Below, in pieces: positions 33,639 through 44,600 of a stretch of 64,000 nucleotides of DNA. Positions within the stretch are counted from its first letter, which is position 1. The number at the start of each line of letters is the position of its first letter. The DNA is from Sepiola atlantica. Taxonomy: Eukaryota; Mollusca; Cephalopoda; Sepiida; Sepiolidae. The notes under the pieces were generated by a model. It searched no databases. It had not been told where the DNA came from and worked only from the letters and a program-made list of their open reading frames with translations. The stretch is taken from contig CAUVYP010000579.1 of assembly GCA_963556195.1 (NCBI GenBank), positions 310,001 through 374,000 of the forward strand. Direction: 5' to 3'. A program made the translations under genes and the position numbers.

Positions 33639-35684
33639 TTGTTGATGTTTTGCGTATTCAGTTTGTATCGACATATCTCCGGGAGTACAAGAGCTGAACT
33701 TCTGAAACTTGGTACTTCAGTAGAAAATGTGTGTCCGCTAATGTCTGCAAAGTTTCGGAGCACAATTCTTATAAATGTGGAAAGTATAAACAAAAGCGAT
33801 ATCAACTTAAAATCGCACTAAATTTTGTTGATGTTTTGCGTATTCAGTTTGTATCGACATATCTCCGGGAGTACAAGAGCTGAACTTCTGAAACTTCGTA
33901 CATCAGTAGAAAATGTGTGTCCGCTATTGTCTGCAAAGTTTCGGAGCACAATTCTCATAAATGTGGAAGTTATAAACAAAAGCGATATCAACTTAAAATC
34001 GCACTAAATTTTGTTGATGTTTTGCGTATGCAGTTTGTATCGACATATCTCCGGGAGTACAAGAGCTGAACTTCTGAAACTTGGTACTTCAGTAGAAAAT
34101 GTGTGTCCGCTAATGTCTGCAAAGTTTCGGAGCACAATTCTTATAAATGTGGAAGTTATAAACAAAAGCGATATCAACTTAAAATCGCACTAAATTTTGT
34201 TGATGTTTTGCGTATTCAGTTTGTATCGACATATCTCCGGGAGTACAAGAGCTGAACTTCTGAAACTTGGTACTTCAGTAGAAAATGTGTGTCCGCTAAT
34301 GTCTGCAAAGTTTCGGAGCACAATTCTTTTAAATGTGGAAGTTATTAACAAAAGACCTATCAACTTTAAATCGCACTGTATTTTGTTGATGTTTTGCGTA
34401 TTCAGTTTGTATCGACATATCTCCGGGAGTACAAGAGCTGAACTTCTGAAACTTCGTACATCAGTAGAAAATGTGTGTCCGCTATTGTCTGCAAAGTTTC
34501 GGAGCACAATTCTCATAAATGTGGAAGTTATAAACAAAAGCGATATCAACTTAAAATCGCACTAAATTTTGTTGATGTTTTGCGTATTCAGTTTGTATCG
34601 ACATATCTCCGGGAGTACAAGAGCTGAACTTCTGAAACTTGGTACTTCAGTAGAAAATGTGTGTCCGCTAATGTCTGCAAAGTTTCGGAGCACAATTCTT
34701 ATAAATGTGGAAGTTATTAACAAAAGACCTATCAACTTTAAATCGCACTAAATTTTGTTGATGTTTTGCGTATTCAGTTTGTATCGACATATCTCCGGGA
34801 GTACAAGAGCTGAACTTCTGAAACTTGGTACTTCAGTAGAAAATGTGTGTCTGCTAATGTCTGCAAAGTTTCGGAGCACATTTCTTATAAATGTGGAAGT
34901 TATTAACAAAAGACCTATCAACTTTAAATCGCACTAAATTTTGTTGATGTTTTGCGTATTCAGTTTGTATCGACATATCTCCGGGAGTACAAGAGCTGAA
35001 CTTCTGAAACTTCGTACATCAGTAGAAAATGTGTGTCCGCTATTGTCTGCAAAGTTTCGGAGCACAATTCTCATAAATGTGGAAGTTATAAACAAAAGCG
35101 ATATCAACTTAAAATCGCACTAAATTTTGTTGATGTTTTGCGTATTCAGTTTGTATCGACATATCTCCGGGAGTACAAGAGCTGAACTTCTGAAACTTGG
35201 TACTTCAGTAGAAAATGTGTGTCCGCTAATGTCTGCAAAGTTTCGGAGCACAATTCTTATAAATGTGGAAGTTATTAACACAAGCGATATACCTTTTAAA
35301 TCGCACTAAATTTTGTTGATGTTTTGCGTATTCCGTTTGTATCGACATATCTCCGGGAGTACAAGAGCTGAACTTCTGAAACTTGGTACTTCAGTAGAAA
35401 ATGTGTGTCCGCTAATGTCTGCAAAGTTTCAGAGCACAATTCTTATAAATGTGGAAGTTATAAACAAAAGCGATATCAACTTAAAATCGCACTAAATTTT
35501 GTTGATGTTTTGCGTATTCAGTTTGTATCGACATATCTCCGGGAGTACAAGAGCTGAACTTCTGAAACTTGGTACTTCAGTAGAAAATGTGTGTCCGCTA
35601 ATGTCTGCAAAGTTTCAGAGCACAATTCTTATAAATGTGGAAGTTATAAACACAAGCGATATCAACTTAAAATCGCACCAAATT
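33639..35684. repeat. 12-monomer tagged higher-order repeat, copy 2 (first 11 monomers)
   Basis: Repeats the first ten subtypes of 31407-33638 with the CACTGTATTTT (near 34376) and GCACATTTC (near 34877) marks, then diverges: the monomer at 35499 has A119 and ends CACCAAATTTT, and the array enters the right domain. Confidence 0.9.
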
Positions 35685-35870
35685 TTGTTGATGTTTTGCG
35701 TATTCAGTTTGTATCGACATATCTCCGGGAGTACAAGAGCTGAACTTATGAAACTTGGTACTTCAGTAGAAAATGGGTGTCCGCTAATGTCTGCAAAGTT
35801 TCGGAGCACAATTCTTATAAATGTGGAAGTTATTAACAAAAGACCTATCAACTTTAAATCGCACTAAATT

Positions 35871-36056
35871 TTGTTTATGTTTTGCGTATTCAGTTTGTAT
35901 CGACATATCTCCGGGAGTACAAGAGCTGAACTTCTGAAACTTCGTACATCAGTAGAAAATGTGTGTCCGCTATTGTCTGCAAAGTTTCGGAGCACAATTC
36001 TCATAAATGTGGAAGTTATAAACAAAAGCGATATCAACTTAAAATCGCACTAAATT
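35871..36056 (+). repeat. Representative T6 A-type monomer (right-domain marker)
   Basis: T6 changes TTGTTGATG to TTGTTTATG in an otherwise A-type monomer. I count 13, starting here and at 37731, 39777, 43869, 45729, 48705, 52611, 54099, 56145, 56889, 58749, 60609 and 62655. None occurs further left. Confidence 0.92.
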
Positions 36057-36614
36057 TTGTTGATGTTTTGCGTATTCAGTTTGTATCGACATATCTCCGG
36101 GAGTACAAGAGCTGAACTTCTGAAACTTGGTACTTCAGTAGAAAATGTGTGTCCGCTAATGTCTGCAAAGTTTCAGAGCACAATTCTTATAAATGTGGAA
36201 GTTATAAACAAAAGCGATATCAACTTAAAATCGCACTAAATTTTGTTGATGTTTTGCGTATTCAGTTTGTATCGACATATCTCCGGGAGTACAAGAGCTG
36301 AACTTCTGAAACTTGGTACTTCAGTAGAAAATGTGTGTCCGCTAATGTCTGCAAAGTTTCAGAGCACAATTCTTATAAATGTGGAAGTTATAAACAAAAG
36401 CGATATCAACTTAAAATCGCACTAAATTTTGTTGATGTTTTGCGTATTCAGTTTGTATCGACATATCTCCGGGAGTACAAGAGCTGAACTTCTGAAACTT
36501 GGTACTTCAGTAGAAAATGTGTGTCCGCTAATGTCTGCAAAGTTTCGGAGCACAATTCTTATAAATGTGGAAGTTATTAACACAAGCGATATACCTTTTA
36601 AATCGCACTAAATT

Positions 36615-36800
36615 TTGTTGATGTTTTGCGTATTCAGTTTGTATCGACATATCTCCGGGAGTACAAGAGTTGAACTTCTGAAACTTGGTACTTCAGTAGA
36701 AAATGTGTGTCCGCTAATGTCTGCAAAGTTTCAGAGCACAATTTTTATAAATGTGGAAGTTATAAACACAAGCGATATCAACTTAAAATCGCACTAAATT
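36615..36800 (+). repeat. Representative T56 monomer
   Basis: T56 (AAGAGTTGAAC) is combined with A119, ATTTTTATAAATG and C155. It always follows P and precedes C in the right domain (for example 38661, 44613, 53355, 55029, 57633, 59493, 61539, 63585). Confidence 0.9.
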
Positions 36801-37172
36801 TTGTTGATGTTTTGCGTATTCAGTTTGTATCGACATATCTCCGGGAGTACAAGAGCTGAACTTCTGAAACTTGGTACTTCAGTAGAAAATGTGTGTCCGC
36901 TAATGTCTGCAAAGTTTCGGAGCACAATTCTTATAAATGTGGAAGTTATAAACAAAAGCGATATCAACTTAAAATCGCACTAAATTTTGTTGATGTTTTG
37001 CGTATTCAGTTTGTATCGACATATCTCCGGGAGTACAAGAGCTGAACTTCTGAAACTTGGTACTTCAGTAGAAAATGTGTGTCCGCTAATGTCTGCAAAG
37101 TTTCGGAGCACAATTCTTATAAATGTGGAAGTTATTAACACAAGCGATATACCTTTTCAATCGCACTAAATT

Positions 37173-37358
37173 TTGTTGATGTTTTGCGTATTCAGTTTGT
37201 ATCGACATATCTCCGGGAGTACAAGAGCTGAACTTCTGAAACTTGGTACTTCAGTAGAAAATGTGTGTCCGCGAATGTCTGCAAAGTTTTAGAGCACAAT
37301 TTGTATAAATGTGGAAGTTATAAACACAAGCGATATCAACTTAAAATCGCACTAAATT
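37173..37358 (+). repeat. Representative G101 / TTTTAG monomer
   Basis: It carries G101 (CCGCGAATG) and TTTTAGAGC at sites 115-123, with a Q-type ATTTGTATA and C155 tail. It recurs at 39219, 45171, 55587, 58191, 60051 and 62097, spaced 11, 32, 56, 14, 10 and 11 monomers apart. The TAG interrupts the otherwise open frame. Confidence 0.9.
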
Positions 37359-37544
37359 TTGTTGATGTTTTGCGTATTCAGTTTGTATCGACATATCTCC
37401 GGGAGTACAAGAGCAGAACTTCTGAAACTTGGTACTTCAGTAGAAAATGTGTGTCCGCTAATGTCTGCAAAGTTTCGGAGCACAATTCTTATAAATGTGG
37501 AAGTTATAAACAAAAGCGATATCAACTTAAAATCGCACTAAATT
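37359..37544 (+). repeat. Representative A57 monomer
   Basis: A57 changes AAGAGCTGAAC to AAGAGCAGAAC. It always follows the G101/TTTTAG monomer (39405, 45357, 55773, 58377, 60237, 62283), making this pair the firmest register mark of the right domain. Confidence 0.9.
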
Positions 37545-37730
37545 TTGTTGATGTTTTGCGTATTCAGTTTGTATCGACATATCTCCGGGAGTACAAGAGC
37601 TGAACTTCTGAAACTTGGTACTTCAGTAGTAAATGTGTGTCTGCTAATGTCTGCAAAGTTTCGGAGCACAATTCTTATAAATGTGGAAGTTATTAACAAA
37701 AGACCTATCAACTTTAAATCGCACTAAATT

Positions 37731-39776
37731 TTGTTTATGTTTTGCGTATTCAGTTTGTATCGACATATCTCCGGGAGTACAAGAGCTGAACTTCTGAAAC
37801 ATCGTACATCAGTAGAAAATGTGTGTCCGCTATTGTCTGCAAAGTTTCGGAGCACAATTCTCATAAATGTGGAAGTTATAAACAAAAGCGATATCAACTT
37901 AAAATCGCACTAAATTTTGTTGATGTTTTGCGTATTCAGTTTCTATCGACATATCTCCGGGAGTACAAGAGCTGAACTTCTGAAACTTGGTACATCAGTA
38001 GAAAATGTGTGTCCGCTAATGTCTGCAAAGTTTCGGAGCACAATTCTTATAAATGTGGAAGTTATTAACACAAGCGATATACCTTTTAAATCGCACTAAA
38101 TTTTGTTGATGTTTTGCGTATTCCGTTTGTATCGACATATCTCCGGGAGTACAAGAGCTGAACTTCTGAAACTTGGTACTTCAGTAGAAAATGTGTGTCC
38201 GCTAATGTCTGCAAAGTTTCAGAGCACAATTTATATAAATGTGGAAGTTATAAACACAAGCGATATCAACTTAAAATCGCACTAAATTTTGTTGATGTTT
38301 TGCGTATTCAGTTTGTATCGACATATCTCCGGGAGTACAAGAGCTGAACTTCTGAAACTTCGTACATCAGTAGAAAATGTGTGTCCGCTATTGTCTGCAA
38401 AGTTTCGGAGCACAATTCTCATAAATGTGGAAGTTATAAACAAAAGCGATATCAACTTAAAATCGCACTAAATTTTGTTGATGTTTTGCGTATTCAGTTT
38501 GTATCGACATATCTCCGGGAGTACAAGAGCTGAACTTCTGAAACTTGGTACTTCAGTAGAAAATGTGTGTCCGCTAATGTCTGCAAAGTTTCGGAGCACA
38601 ATTCTTATAAATGTGGAAGTTATTAACACAAGCGATATACCTTCTAAATCGCACTAAATTTTGTTGATGTTTTGCGTATTCAGTTTGTATCGACATATCT
38701 CCGGGAGTACAAGAGTTGAACTTCTGAAACTTGGTACTTCAGTAGAAAATGTGTGTCCGCTAATGTCTGCAAAGTTTCAGAGCACAATTTTTATAAATGT
38801 GGAAGTTATAAACACAAGCGATATCAACTTAAAATCGCACTAAATTTTGTTGATGTTTTGCGTATTCAGTTTGTATCGACATATCTCCGGGAGTACAAGA
38901 GCTGAACTTCTGAAACTTGGTACTTCAGTAGAAAATGTGTGTCCGCTAATGTCTGCAAAGTTTCGGAGCACAATTCTTATAAATGTGGAAGTTATAAACA
39001 AAAGCGATATCAACTTAAAATCGCACTAAATTTTGTTGATGTTTTGCGTATTCAGTTTGTATCGACATATCTCCGGGAGTACAAGAGCTGAACTTCTGAA
39101 ACTTGGTACTTCAGTAGAAAATGTGTGTCCGCTAATGTCTGCAAAGTTTCGGAGCACAATTCTTATAAATGTGGAAGTTATTAACACAAGCGATATACCT
39201 TTTAAATCGCACTAAATTTTGTTGATGTTTTGCGTATTCAGTTTGTATCGACATATCTCCGGGAGTACAAGAGCTGAACTTCTGAAACTTGGTACTTCAG
39301 TAGAAAATGTGTGTCCGCGAATGTCTGCAAAGTTTTAGAGCACAATTTGTATAAATGTGGAAGTTATAAACACAAGCGATATCAACTTAAAATCGCACTA
39401 AATTTTGTTGATGTTTTGCGTATTCAGTTTGTATCGACATATCTCCGGGAGTACAAGAGCAGAACTTCTGAAACTTGGTACTTCAGTAGAAAATGTGTGT
39501 CCGCTAATGTCTGCAAAGTTTCAGAGCACAATTCTTATAAATGTGGAAGTTATAAACAAAAGCGATATCAACTTAAAATCGCACTAAATTTTGTTGATGT
39601 TTTGCGTATTCAGTTTGTATCGACATATCTCCGGGAGTACAAGAGCTGAACTTCTGAAACTTGGTACTTCAGTAGAAAATGTGTGTCTGCTAATGTCTGC
39701 AAAGTTTCGGAGCACAATTCTTATAAATGTGGAAGTTATAAACAAAAAACCTATCAACTTTAAATCGCACTAAATT
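37731..39776. repeat. Right-domain 11-monomer unit, variant Z, copy 1
   Basis: Order: T6 A, C27 P (TTTCTATCG), C22 with ATTTATATA, A, P, T56, C, P, G101/TTTTAG, A57, T98 D. Private changes include AAACATCGTAC (37798) and CCTTCTAAATCG (38641). The unit is 2046 bp and recurs complete at 54099 and 60609. Confidence 0.92.
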
Positions 39777-41636
39777 TTGTTTATGTTTTGCGTATTCAGT
39801 TTGTATCGACATATCTCCGGGAGTACAAGAGCTGAACTTCTGAAACTTCGTACATCAGTAGAAAATGTGTGTCCGCTATTGTCTGCAAAGTTTCGGAGCA
39901 CAATTCTCATAAATGTGGAAGTTATAAACAAAAGCGATATCAACTTAAAATCGCACTAAATTTTGTTGATGTTTTGCGTATTCAGTTTCTATCGACATAT
40001 CTCCGGGAGTACAAGAGCTGAACTTCTGAAACTTGGTACTTCAGTAGAAAATGTGTGTCCGCTAATGTCTGCAAAGTTTCGGAGCACAATTCTTATAAAT
40101 GTGGAAGTTATTAACACAAGCGATATACCTTTTAAATCGCACTAAATTTTGTTGATGTTTTGCGTATTCCGTTTGTATCGACATATCTCCGGGAGTACAA
40201 GAGCTGAACTTCTGAAACTTGGTACTTCAGTAGAAAATGTGTGTCCGCTAATGTCTGCAAAGTTTCAGAGCACAATTTATATAAATGTGGAAGTTATAAA
40301 CACAAGCTATATCAACTTAAAATCGCACTAAATTTTGTTGATGTTTTGCGTATTCAGTTTGTATCGACATATCTCCGGGAGTACAAGAGCTGAACTTCTG
40401 AAACTTCGTACATCAGTAGAAAATGTGTGTCCGCTATTGTCTGCAAAGTTTCGGAGCACAATTCTCATAAATGTGGAAGTTATAAACAAAAGCGATATCA
40501 ACTTAAAATCGCACTAAATTTTGTTGATGTTTTGCGTATTCAGTTTGTATCGACATATCTCCGGGAGTACAAGAGCTGAACTTCTGAAACTTGGTACTTC
40601 AGTAGAAAATGTGTGTCCGCTAATGTCTGCAAAGTTTCGGAGCACAATTCTTATAAATGTGGAAGTTATTAACACAAGCGATATACCTTTTAAATCGCAC
40701 TAAATTTTGTTGATGTTTTGCGTATTCCGTTTGTATCGACATATCTCCGGGAGTACAAGAGCTGAACTTCTGAAACTTGGTACTTCAGTAGAATATGTGT
40801 GTCCGCTAATGTCTGCAAAGTTTCAGAGCACAATTCTTATAAATGTGGAAGTTATAAACAAAAGCGATATCAACTTAAAATCGCACTAAATTTTGTTGAT
40901 GTTTTGCGTATTCAGTTTGTATCGACATATCTCCGGGAGTACAAGAGCTGAACTTCTGAAACTTGGTACTTCAGTAGAAAATGTGTGTCCGCTAATGTCT
41001 GCAAAGTTTCAGAGCACAATTCTTATAAATGTGGAAGTTATAAACACAAGCGATATCAACTTAAAATCGCACTAAATTTTGTTGATGTTTTGCGTATTCA
41101 GTTTGTATCGACATATCTCCGGGAGTACAAGAGCTGAACTTCTGAAACTTGGTACTTCAGTAGAAAATGTGTGTCCGCTAATGTCTGCAAAGTTTCAGAG
41201 CACAATTTGTATAAATGTGGAAGTTATAAACACAAGCGATATCAACTTAAAATCGCACTAAATTTTGTTGATGTTTTGCGTATTCAGTTTGTATCGACAT
41301 ATCTCCGGGAGTACAAGAGCTGAACTTGTGAAACTTGGTACTTCAGTAGAAAATGTGTGTCCGCTAATGTCTGCAAAGTTTCAGAGCACAATTCTTATAA
41401 ATGTGGAAGTTATAAACACAAGCGATATCAACTTAAAATCGCACTAAATTTTGTTGATGTTTTGCGTATTCAGTTTGTATCGACATATCTCCGGGAGTAC
41501 AAGAGCTGAACTTCTGAAACTTGGTACTTCAGTAGAAAATGTGTGTCCGCTAATGTCTGCAAAGTTTCAGAGCACAATTTGTATAAATGTGGAAGTTATA
41601 AACACAAGCGATATCAACTTAAAATCGCACTAAATT
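39777..41636. repeat. Z unit start joined to other monomers, 10 monomers
   Basis: Order: T6 A, C27 P, C22 with ATTTATATA, A, P, then C22 with GAATATGTG, C155/A119, Q, G64, Q. The first five follow the Z order; the sixth departs from the expected T56 monomer, marking an exchange near 40707. Confidence 0.85.
41265..41450 (+). repeat. Representative G64 monomer
   Basis: G64 changes GAACTTCTGAAAC to GAACTTGTGAAAC, with A119, ATTCTTATA and C155. Related copies are at 43497, 52239 and 56517; these three are followed by the A64 D monomer. Confidence 0.85.
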
Positions 41637-44600
41637 TTGTTGATGTTTTGCGTATTCAGTTTGTATCGACATATCTCCGGGAGTACAAGAGCTGAACTTC
41701 TGAAACTTGGTACTTCAGTAGAAAATGTGTGTCCGCTAATGTCTGCAAAGTTTCGGAGCACAATTCTTATAAATGTGGAAAGTATAAACAAAAGCGATAT
41801 CAACTTAAAATCGCACTAAATTTTGTTGATGTTTTGCGTATTCAGTTTGTATCGACATATCTCCGGGAGTACAAGAGCTGAACTTCTGAAACTTCGTACA
41901 TCAGTAGAAAATGTGTGTCCGCTATTGTCTGCAAAGTTTCGGAGCACAATTCTCATAAATGTGGAAGTTATAAACAAAAGCGATATCAACTTAAAATCGC
42001 ACTAAATTTTGTTGATGTTTTGCGTATGCAGTTTGTATCGACATATCTCCGGGAGTACAAGAGCTGAACTTCTGAAACTTGGTACTTCAGTAGAAAATGT
42101 GTGTCTGCTAATGTCTGCAAAGTTTCGGAGCACAATTCTTATAAATGTGGAAGTTATAAACAAAAGCGATATCAACTTAAAATCGCACTAAATTTTGTTG
42201 ATGTTTTGCGTATTCAGTTTGTATCGACATATCTCCGGGAGTACAAGAGCTGAACTTCTGAAACTTGGTACTTCAGTAGAAAATGTGTGTCCGCTAATGT
42301 CTGCAAAGTTTCGGAGCACAATTCTTTTAAATGTGGAAGTTATTAACAAAAGACCTATCTACTTTAAATCGCACTGTATTTTGTTGATGTTTTGCGTATT
42401 CAGTTTGTATCGACATATCTCCGGGAGTACAAGAGCTGAACTTCTGAAACTTCGTACATCAGTAGAAAATGTGTGTCCGCTATTGTCTGCAAAGTTTCGG
42501 AGCACAATTCTCATAAATGTGGAAGTTATAAACAAAAGCGATATCAACTTAAAATCGCACTAAATTTTGTTGATGTTTTGCGTATTCAGTTTGTATCGAC
42601 ATATCTCCGGGAGTACAAGAGCTGAACTTCTGAAACTTGGTACTTCAGTAGAAAATGTGTGTCCGCTAATGTCTGCAAAGTTTCGGAGCACAATTCTTAT
42701 AAATGTGGAAGTTATTAACAAAAGACCTATCAACTTTAAATCGCACTAAATTTTGTTGATGTTTTGCGTATTCAGTTTGTATCGACATATCTCCGGGAGT
42801 ACAAGAGCTGAACTTCTGAAACTTGGTACTTCAGTAGAAAATGTGTGTCTGCTAATGTCTGCAAAGTTTCGGAGCACAATTCTTATAAATGTGGAAGTTA
42901 TTAACAAAAGACCTATCAACTTTAAATCGCACTAAATTTTGTTGATGTTTTGCGTATTCAGTTTGTATCGACATATCTCCGGGAGTACAAGAGCTGAACT
43001 TCTGAAACTTCGTACATCAGTAGAAAATGTGTGTCCGCTATTGTCTGCAAAGTTTCGGAGCACAATTCTCATAAATGTGGAAGTTATAAACAAAAGCGAT
43101 ATCAACTTAAAATCGCACTAAATTTTGTTGATGTTTTGCGTATTCAGTTTGTATCGACATATCTCCGGGAGTACAAGAGCTGAACTTCTGAAACTTGGTA
43201 CTTCAGTAGAAAATGTGTGTCCGCTAATGTCTGCAAAGTTTCGGAGCACAATTCTTATAAATGTGGAAGTTATTAACACAAGCGATATACCTTTTAAATC
43301 GCACTAAATTTTGTTGATGTTTTGCGTATTCCGTTTGTATCGACATATCTCCGGGAATACAAGAGCTGAACTTCTGAAACTTGGTACTTCAGTAGAAAAT
43401 GTGTGTCCGCTAATGTCTGCAAAGTTTCAGAGCACAATTCTTATAAATGTGGAAGTTATAAACAAAAGCGATATCAACTTAAAATCGCACTAAATTTTGT
43501 TGATGTTTTGCGTATTCAGTTTGTATCGACATATCTCCGGGAGTACAAGAGCTGAACTTGTGAAACTTGGTACTTCAGTAGAAAATGTGTGTCCGCTAAT
43601 GTCTGCAAAGTTTCAGAGCACAATTCTTATAAATGTGGAAGTTATAAACACAAGCGATATCAACTTAAAATCGCACTAAATTTTGTTGATGTTTTGCGTA
43701 TTCAGTTTGTATCGACATATCTCCGGGAGTACAAGAGCTGAACTTATGAAACTTGGTACTTCAGTAGAAAATGGGTGTCCGCTAATGTCTGCAAAGTTTC
43801 GGAGCACAATTCTTATAAATGTGGAAGTTATTAACAAAAGACCTATCAACTTTAAATCGCACTAAATTTTGTTTATGTTTTGCGTATTCAGTTTGTATCG
43901 ACATATCTCCGGGAGTACAAGAGCTGAACTTCTGAAACTTCGTACATCAGTAGAAAATGTGTGTCCGCTATTGTCTGCAAAGTTTCGGAGCACAATTCTC
44001 ATAAATGTGGAAGTTATAAACAAAAGCGATATCAACTTAAAATCGCACTAAATTTTGTTGATGTTTTGCGTATTCAGTTTGTATCGACATATCTCCGGAA
44101 GTACAAGAGCTGAACTTCTGAAACTTGGTACTTCAGTAGATAATGTGTGTCCGCTAATGTCTGCAAAGTTTCAGAGCACAATTCTTATAAATGTGGAAGT
44201 TATAAACAAAAGCGATATCAACTTAAAATCGCACTAAATTTTGTTGATGTTTTGCGTATTCAGTTAGTATCGACATATCTCCGGGAGTACAAGAGCTGAA
44301 CTTCTGAAACTTGGTACTTCAGTAGAAAATGTGTGTCCGCTAATGTCTGCAAAGTTTCAGAGCACAATTCTTATAAATGTGGAAGTTATAAACAAAAGCG
44401 ATATCAACTTAAAATCGCACTAAATTTTGTTGATGTTTTGCGTATTCAGTTTGTATCGACATATCTCCGGGAGTACAAGAGCTGAACTTCTGAAACTTGG
44501 TACTTCAGTAGAAAATGTGTGTCCGCTAATGTCTGCAAAGTTTCGGAGCACAATTCTTATAAATGTGGAAGTTATTAACACAAGCGATATACCTTTTAAA

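Larger units (their letters stand above)
35685..37730. repeat. Right-domain 11-monomer unit, variant Y, copy 1
   Basis: Order: A64 D (GAACTTATGAAAC and ATGGGTGTCC), T6 A, A119 C-like, A119 C-like, P, T56 Q-like, C, P, G101/TTTTAG Q-like, A57 C, T98/T86 D. The last seven are shared with the Z unit that follows. The same Y unit plus its next three monomers recurs at 43683 and 56703. Confidence 0.9.

Noticed and set aside
37265..37603. Second-frame open frames of 112 codons (also at 39311, 45263, 55679, 58283, 60143, 62189)
   Set aside because: They result from the A57 change removing a TGA in that frame. They track one subtype pair and show no independent coding signal.
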